From an uncultured Oscillospiraceae bacterium (GTDB lineage: Bacteria > Bacillota > Clostridia > Oscillospirales > Acutalibacteraceae): 64,000 nt of DNA. This document shows, piece by piece, positions 32,803 to 40,399 of this stretch. The notes beneath the pieces were generated by a model. That model was not told the origin of the DNA. It made no database searches and saw only the letters and a program-made list of their open reading frames with translations. The first letter of the stretch is position 1. Every line of letters starts with the position of its first letter. The DNA is taken from positions 1-64,000 of the forward strand of contig CAJUNQ010000015.1 of assembly GCA_910587835.1 (NCBI GenBank), in the 5' to 3' direction. A program made the position numbers and the translations under genes.

Positions 32803-33135
32803 AGCTTTCCCCCGCTTTCTGTTTCCAGTTTCATTGGTATGCAGGGGAAGGGGGAAATATTTTTGTTTTTCTGTCAGGCGGAGGCGGAGCAGCAGAAACC
32901 CTCCCGGCAGGAGGCTTCCTGGCCGGACAGAATCGATCTCCTCAGATATTCAGAATATTGCGGCAGCCTGCCACAGAAAATATCACCGGCTGACAGTGCG
33001 GTAATGAGAACAGCCAAAAGAGCAGGGGGCGTTGAGCCGCGCAGGGCAGAGACTGAAAAAAGTACAGCTTCCCCAGATTTATGCGGCGTTTTGCCCTATG
33101 CAACCGCTGGTTGACACATTTCCAGCCCCGCGTTC

Positions 33136-33165
33136 TTGCGCCGCAACCGGCCGGCGCCATACAAT
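33136..33165 (+). promoter_or_regulatory. Promoter of the XRE-type regulator gene
   Basis: TTGCGC and TACAAT are 18 bp apart. The spacer contains a CCGGCCGG palindrome that could be an operator. Confidence 0.45.
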
Positions 33166-33194
33166 AGAGGCAAACCAACAAGGAGGATATCAGT

Positions 33195-33803
33195 ATGAAC
33201 GGTATGAGCACAACAGACATTGGGGAGCGCATCCAGACCCTGCGCAAGGCGGGAGGGCTCTCTCAGGAGGAGCTGGCCGGCCGGACAGGGGTCTCCCGCC
33301 AGGCGGTGAGCAAGTGGGAGAGCGGCCAGAGTATGCCGGAGCTGGATAAGCTCCTGTCCCTCAGCGAGCTGTTCGGGGTGTCCGCCGACTATCTCCTCAA
33401 AGGCACAGAGCCTGAGAAAAAGGAGATGGACAGCCGCCTTGGCAGCAGGGTGCTCTATGTGGCCTCCACCGCGTTTATTTTTATTGGGCTGTTCTGCGGG
33501 TTTGCCGCGTGGTATGAGAACCAGACCCCGGCGGAGATTTTCGGCGCCATGTGCGCTCAGGCTCTGGGCCTGGCAGGGTATTTCATCGGCCGGGCGCTGT
33601 CCGGTCAGCGGCCCGCCTTTGCTATCAAATGGCTGAATCTGCTGGGGCTGACCTTCATGCCCTGCTCGATACTGGCGGGGGTGTTCTTTCTGGGGGCGCT
33701 CACTCCCTATCCTGTGGATATCCGCCAGATGGCGGTGTTTGCGGCGTTGTACCTGGCAGTGGCGGCGGGAGGCTTCTGGCTGCTGCGGCGCAGAAGAGGT
33801 TGA
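33195..33803 (+). CDS. XRE-family regulator with membrane domain
   Basis: The 202-residue protein has an N-terminal XRE helix-turn-helix (LSQEELAGRTGVSRQAVSKW) at about 12-66, followed by a linker and about four hydrophobic spans. Membrane-tethered XRE regulators of this type are common in Clostridia. The membrane part may sense an envelope signal or hold the regulator near the membrane. AAGGAGG lies nine bases before the ATG at 33195. Confidence 0.85.
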   Translation: MNGMSTTDIGERIQTLRKAGGLSQEELAGRTGVSRQAVSKWESGQSMPELDKLLSLSELFGVSADYLLKGTEPEKKEMDSRLGSRVLYVASTAFIFIGLFCGFAAWYENQTPAEIFGAMCAQALGLAGYFIGRALSGQRPAFAIKWLNLLGLTFMPCSILAGVFFLGALTPYPVDIRQMAVFAALYLAVAAGGFWLLRRRRG

Positions 33804-34023
33804 GCGGGAGGCCAAGGGGCGGACCCTTTTGGCCAGCTTCTGCCTAAAAATTTGCAGAGCTGCTTACAGCTCTGATGTGTCATTGCGCACTTTACAAATT
33901 TTCAGCTTGGAAAATGGCAAAAGGCCAGGGCAAACGCTGATGGGAACTCACCCTAAGACCGGTAAGAGCTTGGCCATGTCAGCCTCCGTTTCGCATCCAT
34001 AGGGTTACAAACTATATTTTCTC

Positions 34024-34052
34024 TTGCAAAACCTCTGGGGTCATGCTATTCT
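34024..34052 (+). promoter_or_regulatory. Promoter of the BTAD regulator gene
   Basis: TTGCAA and TATTCT are separated by 17 bp. The rest of the 33804-34081 intergenic stretch holds one 8-bp hairpin (CAGAGCTG/CAGCTCTG, about 33856-33875) and nothing else that I recognise. Confidence 0.4.
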
Positions 34053-34081
34053 ATATGGTAAGACTGAAGGAGGTGCGTGGG

Positions 34082-35299
34082 ATGGAGAATCAGATTTTGC
34101 GGGTCTCGCTTTTAGGAGGACTGCGTTTTGACTATGGAGAGAACCATGTGGACGACACCAGCGGCCACTCGAAAAAGATATGGCTGCTGCTGGCCTATCT
34201 GGTGTGCATCCGGGGCCGGGCGGCCTCCCGTGAGGAGCTGGCTGGGCTGCTCTGGCCAGAGGATAAACGTCCCACAAACCTGACCAATGCCATGAAGACC
34301 ACCCTTTTTCGGGTGCGGGCCAGCCTGGAACAGCTGTATGAGGGGGCGGGGCACCAGCTGGTGCTCTCCCGGGAGTCGGGCTATGCCTGGAACACGGAGC
34401 TGCCCCTGCTGCTGGACGTGGACGAGTTCCGGTCCCTGTGCGCCTCCCGGGGGGAGCGTCAGCTGGAGGACTGGCTGCAGGCGGCGGAGCTGTTTGGCGA
34501 GGGCTTTCTGCCCAAGCTGCGGGAGAATCCCTGGGCGGCGGAGACCGCCGCTCAGCTGCGGAGGCTTTATATAGAGACTGTGCTGGGAGCGCTGCCTCTG
34601 CTGGAGGAACGCCGCCGGTGGAAGGACGCCGCAGAGCTGTGCCGGGAGGCCATTCTGCGGGACCCTCTCAACGAGGAGCTGTACTGCCGGCGCATGTCCG
34701 CGCTGCTTCGCATGGGGGAAAACCGGGCCGCTGCGCTGGTTTATGAGGACATGAACCAGTTCTTTCTGTCTCAGGCAGGCGCTCTGCCAGGCGAGGAGGC
34801 CCAGACCATTTACCGCCGGGCGGTCAGCGGGGTGAGCAGTGGGGCAGTGGCCTCGGCGGCGATTGTGGACCAGCTCTCGGAGGGAACGCCCTCCGGCGCG
34901 TATTTTTGCGAATACGATGTGTTTCGGGCCATTTACCGGCTGCAGGTGCGGGACTCTGCCCGGAGCGGGGAGGAGACCAGTCTGGCGGTGCTGACGGTGG
35001 TGCACAAATATGGGGGCGAGCTGAACCGCCGGAGCCTGGACCTGGTGATGGGCAATCTCCTGCGGCTCATCCCGGAGCTGCTGCGCCACGGGGACGCGGT
35101 GGCCCAGTGCAGCGCGTCCCAGTATGTGCTTTTGCTGCCCCGGGCAGGCTTTCAGGATGGCCGGGAGGTATGCAGGAGAATCAGCCGTGCCTTTGCCCGC
35201 CAGTATCCCCACTCTCCGGCCACCCTGCAAGTGACCGTATGCCCCCTGAAGCCCGGCGAACAAGTGCCTGTCCCCGTTGACGACCCTACGCCGGCGTGA
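34082..35299 (+). CDS. BTAD-type transcriptional regulator
   Basis: The 405-residue protein has an OmpR-like winged helix at about 1-95 (REELAGLLWPEDKRPTNLTN) and a bacterial transcriptional activation domain of tetratricopeptide-type helices at about 96-235. A C-terminal domain of about 150 residues lacks a clear match but has an alpha/beta pattern resembling a degenerate GGDEF fold. SARP/BTAD proteins are usually pathway activators. No obvious target operon is adjacent. AAGGAGG precedes the ATG at 34082 by eight bases. Confidence 0.8.
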   Translation: MENQILRVSLLGGLRFDYGENHVDDTSGHSKKIWLLLAYLVCIRGRAASREELAGLLWPEDKRPTNLTNAMKTTLFRVRASLEQLYEGAGHQLVLSRESGYAWNTELPLLLDVDEFRSLCASRGERQLEDWLQAAELFGEGFLPKLRENPWAAETAAQLRRLYIETVLGALPLLEERRRWKDAAELCREAILRDPLNEELYCRRMSALLRMGENRAAALVYEDMNQFFLSQAGALPGEEAQTIYRRAVSGVSSGAVASAAIVDQLSEGTPSGAYFCEYDVFRAIYRLQVRDSARSGEETSLAVLTVVHKYGGELNRRSLDLVMGNLLRLIPELLRHGDAVAQCSASQYVLLLPRAGFQDGREVCRRISRAFARQYPHSPATLQVTVCPLKPGEQVPVPVDDPTPA

Positions 35300-35340
35300 G
35301 GCTGAGGTGGCGAAGCCAATACATAGGCACAGCCAATGCG

Positions 35341-35413
35341 GGCGGCTGGGCCTATGGTCGTGGTTTGCGACAGTGGTAGGCGGCTGGGCTTTTATTGTCG
35401 AGGCTTGTGACAG
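35341..35413. repeat. Two degenerate direct repeats of about 34 bp
   Basis: GGCGGCTGGGC begins both copies (35341 and 35379) and GACAG ends both, 38 bp apart, with a varying middle. The surrounding 35300-35528 stretch has no gene. It may be a decayed tail of the upstream regulator gene. Confidence 0.4.
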
Positions 35414-35528
35414 CTGCGGACAACAGGCTTTTTGAGCCAGTGTGACCGGTGGGCGCTGGGGTTGTGGCCCCGGGCTTTTCAGGCTGTGCTTGGGGACATT
35501 ACATCTGACAGAGTAATTGCATATCATG

Positions 35529-35563
35529 AAAAAGAGAATCACCCGGCGGTGACTCTCTTTTTT
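35529..35563 (+). terminator. Intrinsic terminator between convergent genes
   Basis: AAAAGAGAATCACC pairs with GGTGACTCTCTTTTTT, with one mismatch, and ends in a T run. Confidence 0.85.
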
Positions 35564-35585
35564 GATGGAATGATTGTAAACGGCT

Positions 35586-36476
35586 TCAGCTCTTGATCAG
35601 CTTTTCTCCGTCAAACAGGAACGCGCCCCGGGCGCAGCCGGTTTTGCCTCCCGCCAGCAGGTGCTTTTTAAAGGCGCGCTGCATCCGGGTTTTCTCCGGC
35701 AGCTCTGCCGGGGCCTTCTCCGCCTCTGGCCCAAACACCCGCCAGGCGTCGTCAAAGCTGCTGTCCTCCGCCTCCAATATGGCAAAATCGTCCATAAAGC
35801 TCACAATATTGGAGTCCTCCGGCAGCGCCTTGCGATACCCCGGGTACAGCAGCCAGGAGTGGCACACAAACACCGCGGGCCCGCCCTTCAGCCTGTCCTG
35901 GAAAAATTCATAGGCCAGCTTGTAGGAGGCCAGCCGGGCGGCGGCGTCAAAGGGCTCGCCGCTGGAGGGAATGTGAATGTTCAGCACCTGGTCCCCGGGG
36001 TTGACCCTGTGCCCGCCCAGCGTAACCGCCGGGCCCCGGTAGGAGATGACCTCATACTCCAGCCGGCCCAGCTTGAAAATGTCCAGCCGGTAAAAAATGG
36101 GGTACCAGAAGGCCACAAAGGTGCCCCAAACGCCCTTGTTCTCCTTGCATTCCAGGGTCTTGCAGCGCAGGTCGCTGAAGGTGTCGAAGAACACCTGGTC
36201 AGCAATGCCCGCCTCCTGATAAGCCTGGTAGGCCTTCTCTGCGGCCAATGCCAGAAACAGCCCCCACACGGTGTAGACGCTTACGCCGGAGTGCGCCGCC
36301 ATCTCGTCGATCAGGGGGGCGGTGAGCTGGGTATCAAAATCATTCTCATAGTAAAAGGAGATGGTCCCGGCCATCTCCTCCGGGTCAATCTGTCCGGCAG
36401 CAGCCCGGTAGGCCTCCTGGGCCTCCTGGGGGAAGCCGGTTTTTTCCATTAGAAGCTGCAAAAAATTCAGGTTCAT
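35586..36476 (-). CDS. Acyltransferase-like conserved protein (DUF5596-like)
   Basis: The 296-residue protein resembles a family annotated as acyltransferase domain-containing in Clostridia. The N-terminal half (to about 130) is helical. The C-terminal half holds strands such as YEVISYRGPAVTLGG and VLNIHIPSSGEPF and a GNAT-like layout. I cannot identify an active site. The ATG at 36476 has AAGGAG seven bases upstream. Function inferred only from general resemblance. Confidence 0.55.
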   Translation of the reverse strand: MNLNFLQLLMEKTGFPQEAQEAYRAAAGQIDPEEMAGTISFYYENDFDTQLTAPLIDEMAAHSGVSVYTVWGLFLALAAEKAYQAYQEAGIADQVFFDTFSDLRCKTLECKENKGVWGTFVAFWYPIFYRLDIFKLGRLEYEVISYRGPAVTLGGHRVNPGDQVLNIHIPSSGEPFDAAARLASYKLAYEFFQDRLKGGPAVFVCHSWLLYPGYRKALPEDSNIVSFMDDFAILEAEDSSFDDAWRVFGPEAEKAPAELPEKTRMQRAFKKHLLAGGKTGCARGAFLFDGEKLIKS

Positions 36477-36637
36477 AGGGTTACTCCTTGTTTGTTTTGG
36501 TGTTGTGTGGGTTGAACAGACCTGTGGGCGCATGTCTGCGAAGCATAAAGGCGCAGAGATTTCTTCCGCCGAAAGCACGCCTGCGCATGGCCTTTCATGA
36601 CCTGCGCGGCCCGGTGGAATGACTTCCGGTCCCGCTT

Positions 36638-37123
36638 TCAGGCATTGCCGGGGGCGGGCTGGGCGCGGTTTCCGCGGGCCAGCTTCTCTGTGTCCAGAAT
36701 CAAGGTCACCGGGCCGTCGTTCTCCGCCAGAATCCGCATGTCTGCGCCGAACTCTCCGGTGGTCACCGGCAGGCCCAGGTCCCGCAGGGCGCTGACAAAG
36801 CGTTCGTAAAGAACCTCCGCCTCTCCCGGAGGCGCGGCCAGGTCAAAGGAGGGACGCCGTCCCTTCCGGCAGTCGCTGCCCAAGGTGAAGTTGGAGATGA
36901 CCATTACCTGGCCCCCCACGTCGGGCAGAGCCCGATTCATCTTCCCCGCCTCGTCTGAAAACACCCGCAGGCCCCAGAGCTTTTCGGCCAGCAGCTGGGC
37001 CTGGGCAGGGCTGTCTCCCCGCAAAACGCCCAGAAAGACCAGCAGCCCGGGCCCGGTAGAGCGGGTCTCTGCTCCGTTGATGACGAGGTTGGCGGACAGC
37101 ACACGTTGTACCACAGCGCGCAT
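36638..37123 (-). CDS. dtd: D-aminoacyl-tRNA deacylase
   Basis: The 161-residue enzyme removes D-amino acids or glycine wrongly attached to tRNA. The chirality-checking motifs are recognisable: ISNFTLGSDCRKGRRPSF (normally SQFTL, here SNFTL) and NDGPVTLILDT with the cross-subunit Gly-Pro. Length and MRAVVQRVLSA start are typical. It is monocistronic. Confidence 0.95.
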   Translation of the reverse strand: MRAVVQRVLSANLVINGAETRSTGPGLLVFLGVLRGDSPAQAQLLAEKLWGLRVFSDEAGKMNRALPDVGGQVMVISNFTLGSDCRKGRRPSFDLAAPPGEAEVLYERFVSALRDLGLPVTTGEFGADMRILAENDGPVTLILDTEKLARGNRAQPAPGNA

Positions 37124-37382
37124 GGGGGCACATCCTTTCCCAATGGTTCTGGCAAAAGCCTGCCCATATTATAACAACAAATCTCGCTTTTGTCCATGAC
37201 AGTGTGCAAGGAAAGGAGAAAAATTTACCGGCCGGATGGGAGCGCGCCTAGCGCGGGAAATAACAGGCTAGCGCAGATATTGTCACTCCTTTCAACAGGC
37301 GGCTTGCCAGAAATTCAGCAGCCTTGTGGGGGTGCTTCCATATCCAGCCGTGCCCTTTGTACCCTGCCCGAAAAAATAACTA

Positions 37383-37411
37383 TTGACATTTCCGGCTTTT
37401 GGGTTTACAAT
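37383..37411 (+). promoter_or_regulatory. Promoter of feoAB
   Basis: Exact TTGACA and TACAAT are separated by 17 bp. Confidence 0.7.
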
Positions 37412-37482
37412 TTGGTTAGCTAAAGATAACTTGAAGTTTTTTGTGTTATATTGTGTTATATTTTTATAATCAGTTTTATAAT
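37412..37482 (+). promoter_or_regulatory. AT-rich feoAB leader with palindrome and tandem repeat
   Basis: The palindrome TTAGCTAA (37416-37423) covers the expected transcription start and lies inside a longer imperfect one (GTTAGCTAAAGATAAC). This is a good candidate site for an iron-responsive Fur- or DtxR-type repressor. Further on, TTGTGTTATA is repeated exactly in tandem (37441-37460), followed by two TATAAT sequences (37465-37470 and 37477-37482) that could serve a second promoter. Confidence 0.45.
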
Positions 37483-37502
37483 AGAGTTAGGGGTGGTTAA
37501 CT

Positions 37503-37727
37503 ATGACCTTGCTGGACGCGCCTGCCGGTTCCCGGTGCCTGGTGCAGGAGCTGGACCTGCCCATGGAGCTCTCCCGGCGGCTGGAAGCCCTGGGCATGAT
37601 AACAGGCAGCCAGGTGAATGTACTGCGCAAAAAGCGGCGGGGGGCCATGATCATCACAGTGCGGGGCACTCGCTTTGCGGTGGGAATGCAGATTGCCCGG
37701 CACATCACGGTAAAGGAGGAGAAGTGA
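37503..37727 (+). CDS. feoA: Ferrous iron transport protein A
   Basis: The 74-residue protein is a single SH3-like FeoA domain (LEALGMITGSQVNVLRKK, VRGTRFAVG). It binds FeoB and supports iron uptake. It directly precedes feoB, whose ATG follows the feoA stop with no gap. Confidence 0.95.
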   Translation: MTLLDAPAGSRCLVQELDLPMELSRRLEALGMITGSQVNVLRKKRRGAMIITVRGTRFAVGMQIARHITVKEEK

Positions 37728-39806
37728 ATGGCGGGAGAAATTGCCATCGGCTTTGCAGGCAACCCCAACTGCGGCAAAACCACCCTGTTCAACGCCTATA
37801 CCGGCGCGAACCTGAAGGTGGCCAACTGGCCCGGGGTAACGGTGGAGAAAAAAGAAGGGCGTTTTCAGTTTCACGACAGCGAGTACCGGCTGGTGGACCT
37901 GCCCGGAGCCTACAGCCTGACCTGCTACACCATGGAGGAGCAGGTGACCCGGCAGTACATATTGAGCGACGAGGTGGATGTGATCATCGACGTGGCGGAC
38001 GCCTCGGCCCTGCAAAGAAACCTCTATCTCACCCTGCAGCTCATCGAGCTGGGCAAGCCGGTGATTCTGGCCCTGAACATGATGGACATTGTGGAGAAGA
38101 GGGGCATGGAGATTGACACCCACCGTCTGCCTGAGATGCTGGGCATCCCGGTCATTCCTGTGTCTGCCCGGCGGAAAACCGGGCTGGACATTCTCATGCA
38201 CGCGGCGGCCCACCATGTGGGAAAGCCCTCTGACGTGCCCCTGATCCACCACCACGGGGGAGAGGGCGGCGTCACCCGCAGCACCCGCGGGGCACGTCAT
38301 AAGCACCAGCACCACGCAGAGTACGCGATGGTCTACAGCGACCTGATTGAGGATAAGATCGACCAGCTAATTGATGAGCTGCAGGCCCGCTACCCCGGCC
38401 TGCAAAATTACCGCTGGCACGCCCTCAAGCTGCTGGAGGGCGACCGGGAGCTGCTGGAGAAGTACCCGGTGAACCGGCCTGACGTGCTGGACCGGAGCTA
38501 TGAGCAGGACATTATCAACCAGAAGTATGACTTTATCGACGAGATCATCCAGGAGGTGGTGGTCAACCGGGAGGAGCGCAGCGCGGTCACCGACAGGGTT
38601 GACAATCTGCTGACCCACCGGCTGTGGGGGCTGCCTGTGTTTCTGCTGATTATGGCGGCAGTGTTCTTCCTCACCTTCACAGTGGGCGACTGGCTCAAGG
38701 AGTATTTCCAGCTGGGGCTGGACTGGTTCTCGGCAGGGACCCTCCACTGGCTGGAAGTCTGGCAGGTGGACCCCATGCTCACCTCTTTGATTGTGGACGG
38801 CATCATCACCGGGGTGGGGGGCATTCTCACCTTTTTGCCCAACATTATCATTCTGTTTCTGGCCCTGGCCTTTTTGGAGGACAGCGGCTACATGGCCCGG
38901 GTGGCCTATGTGATGGACGGCATTATGGGCAGGCTGGGTCTGTCTGGCCGGGCGTTCATCCCCATGATTCTGGGCTTTGGGTGCAGCGTGCCGGCCATCA
39001 TGGCCTCCCGCGCGCTTGAGAACCGGCGGGACCGGTACAAGACCATGCTGATCACGCCCTTTATGTCCTGCAGCGCCCGGCTGCCCATTTATGTGCTGTT
39101 CTCTGAGATGTTCTTTGCAGACCACGCCATGCTGGCGGCCTACTCCATGTATGTGCTGGGGCTGGTGGTGGCGGTGCTGTGCGCCTTTGTCATGGGGCTG
39201 CTGGAACGGGGAAGGAAACGCCAGGGCAATGCCCTGCTCATTGAGCTGCCGGAGTACAAGGCCCCCAGCGCCCACACCATTTTCATCTATGTCTGGGAGA
39301 AGGTGAAGGACTATCTCAGCCGGGCGGGCACCATCATCTTTGTGGCGTCCATCCTGATGTGGGGGCTGTTGAACTTTGGCCCCTCAGGCTATACCGGCGG
39401 CGACATGGCGGACACCTTCGGCTCGCTGCTGGGCAAGGGGCTGACACCCTTCTTCGCGCCGGTGGGCCTGGGCTACTGGCAGATTGTGGTGGCGCTGATC
39501 GCGGGGGTGTCTGCCAAAGAAGTAGTGGTTTCCAGCTGCGCGGTGCTGTTCAGCGTGAATAATGTAAACTCGGCAGCGGGCATGGCAAGCCTGTCGGCCA
39601 TTCTCAGCGGCATGGGCTTTGGCCCGGCCAACGCCCTGGCATTGATGACCTTCTCGCTGCTGTATATCCCCTGCGCGGCTACCCTGGCCACCATCAAAAA
39701 AGAGACAGGGAGCTGGCGGTGGATGCTGGGGGCGGCGGCGTTCCAGGTGGCGGTGGCGTGGCTGGTGAGCTTTGTGGCATACCGGGCGGCGCTGCTGGTG
39801 ATGTAG
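37728..39806 (+). CDS. feoB: Ferrous iron transport protein B
   Basis: The 692-residue protein has an N-terminal G domain with G1 GNPNCGKTT, G3 VDLPGAYSL and G4 LNMMD, a helical GDI region to about 270, and then about eight membrane spans with two Gate motifs (GFGCSVPAIMASR and the later SAKEVVVSS region). It imports Fe2+ driven by GTP. A histidine-rich stretch at about 160-205 (AAHHVG, HHHGGEGG, HKHQHH) is unusual and could bind metal on the cytoplasmic side. No feoC follows. Confidence 0.97.
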   Translation: MAGEIAIGFAGNPNCGKTTLFNAYTGANLKVANWPGVTVEKKEGRFQFHDSEYRLVDLPGAYSLTCYTMEEQVTRQYILSDEVDVIIDVADASALQRNLYLTLQLIELGKPVILALNMMDIVEKRGMEIDTHRLPEMLGIPVIPVSARRKTGLDILMHAAAHHVGKPSDVPLIHHHGGEGGVTRSTRGARHKHQHHAEYAMVYSDLIEDKIDQLIDELQARYPGLQNYRWHALKLLEGDRELLEKYPVNRPDVLDRSYEQDIINQKYDFIDEIIQEVVVNREERSAVTDRVDNLLTHRLWGLPVFLLIMAAVFFLTFTVGDWLKEYFQLGLDWFSAGTLHWLEVWQVDPMLTSLIVDGIITGVGGILTFLPNIIILFLALAFLEDSGYMARVAYVMDGIMGRLGLSGRAFIPMILGFGCSVPAIMASRALENRRDRYKTMLITPFMSCSARLPIYVLFSEMFFADHAMLAAYSMYVLGLVVAVLCAFVMGLLERGRKRQGNALLIELPEYKAPSAHTIFIYVWEKVKDYLSRAGTIIFVASILMWGLLNFGPSGYTGGDMADTFGSLLGKGLTPFFAPVGLGYWQIVVALIAGVSAKEVVVSSCAVLFSVNNVNSAAGMASLSAILSGMGFGPANALALMTFSLLYIPCAATLATIKKETGSWRWMLGAAAFQVAVAWLVSFVAYRAALLVM

Positions 39807-39861
39807 GGGGTCTGCGGAAGCAGGCTTTGGCGGGCTGGAAATTTCTCTCCTGGCATAAGAC

Positions 39862-39890
39862 TTGCATTTTTCCTTTTCTTGTGTTATGAT
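39862..39890 (+). promoter_or_regulatory. Promoter of the 88-residue protein gene
   Basis: TTGCAT and TATGAT are separated by 17 bp. Confidence 0.6.
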
Positions 39891-39949
39891 AATCCAGCCC
39901 CTACATAGGGCGCAACCGTAGAACTTGTACCGATAAAGGAGGGACCCAG

Positions 39950-40216
39950 ATGTCACCGCAAATGGTAGAACTGCACGACGTGGACGTACCCGCTTTTCTG
40001 AAAGTGCTGGACAGCTGCGAGGGCGAGGTGTACCTGATGACCCGTGACGGCGACCGCCTGAACCTGAAAAGCAAGCTCTGCCAGCTGGTAGGGCTCACCG
40101 CCCTGATTGAGGGCGGCAAGATCGCCGAGGCCTTTGTGATGTGCGAGCGTGAAACCGACGAGTCGAAGCTGTTCCGCTTCAACCTGTACAAGAAAGGCGT
40201 GGAGGAGGACAGCTAG
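39950..40216 (+). CDS. Conserved small soluble protein, function unknown
   Basis: The 88-residue protein has no membrane span or signal. It is an alpha/beta protein with CEGEVYLMTRDGDRLNLKSK and a central helix LCQLVGLTALIEGG. It looks like a small conserved protein of Oscillospiraceae with no assigned role. A promoter 60 bases upstream, an AAAGGAGG site and a terminator right after it show that it is an independent unit, which suggests steady expression. Confidence 0.75.
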   Translation: MSPQMVELHDVDVPAFLKVLDSCEGEVYLMTRDGDRLNLKSKLCQLVGLTALIEGGKIAEAFVMCERETDESKLFRFNLYKKGVEEDS

Positions 40217-40240
40217 GTCCTCGGGGAAAAAACAGAGTGC

Positions 40241-40274
40241 AAAAGGCCGCTTCCCGAAGGAGGCGGCTTTTTTT
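40241..40274 (+). terminator. Intrinsic terminator
   Basis: GGCCGCTTCC pairs with GGAGGCGGC (one bulge), followed by seven T residues. Confidence 0.85.
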
Positions 40275-40328
40275 GCCCGGACCGGCAGACCAGCCTATGG
40301 CGCAAATGTAAATAAAATGTGGCTATTG

Positions 40329-40358
40329 TTGCAATCTGTGTGCCGGACGTGGTATAAT
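40329..40358 (+). promoter_or_regulatory. Promoter of secA
   Basis: TTGCAA and exact TATAAT are separated by 18 bp. Confidence 0.65.
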
Positions 40359-40399
40359 GTCCAGGTATAGGCAGAAATATCGAGATGAGAGGTTCGCGT

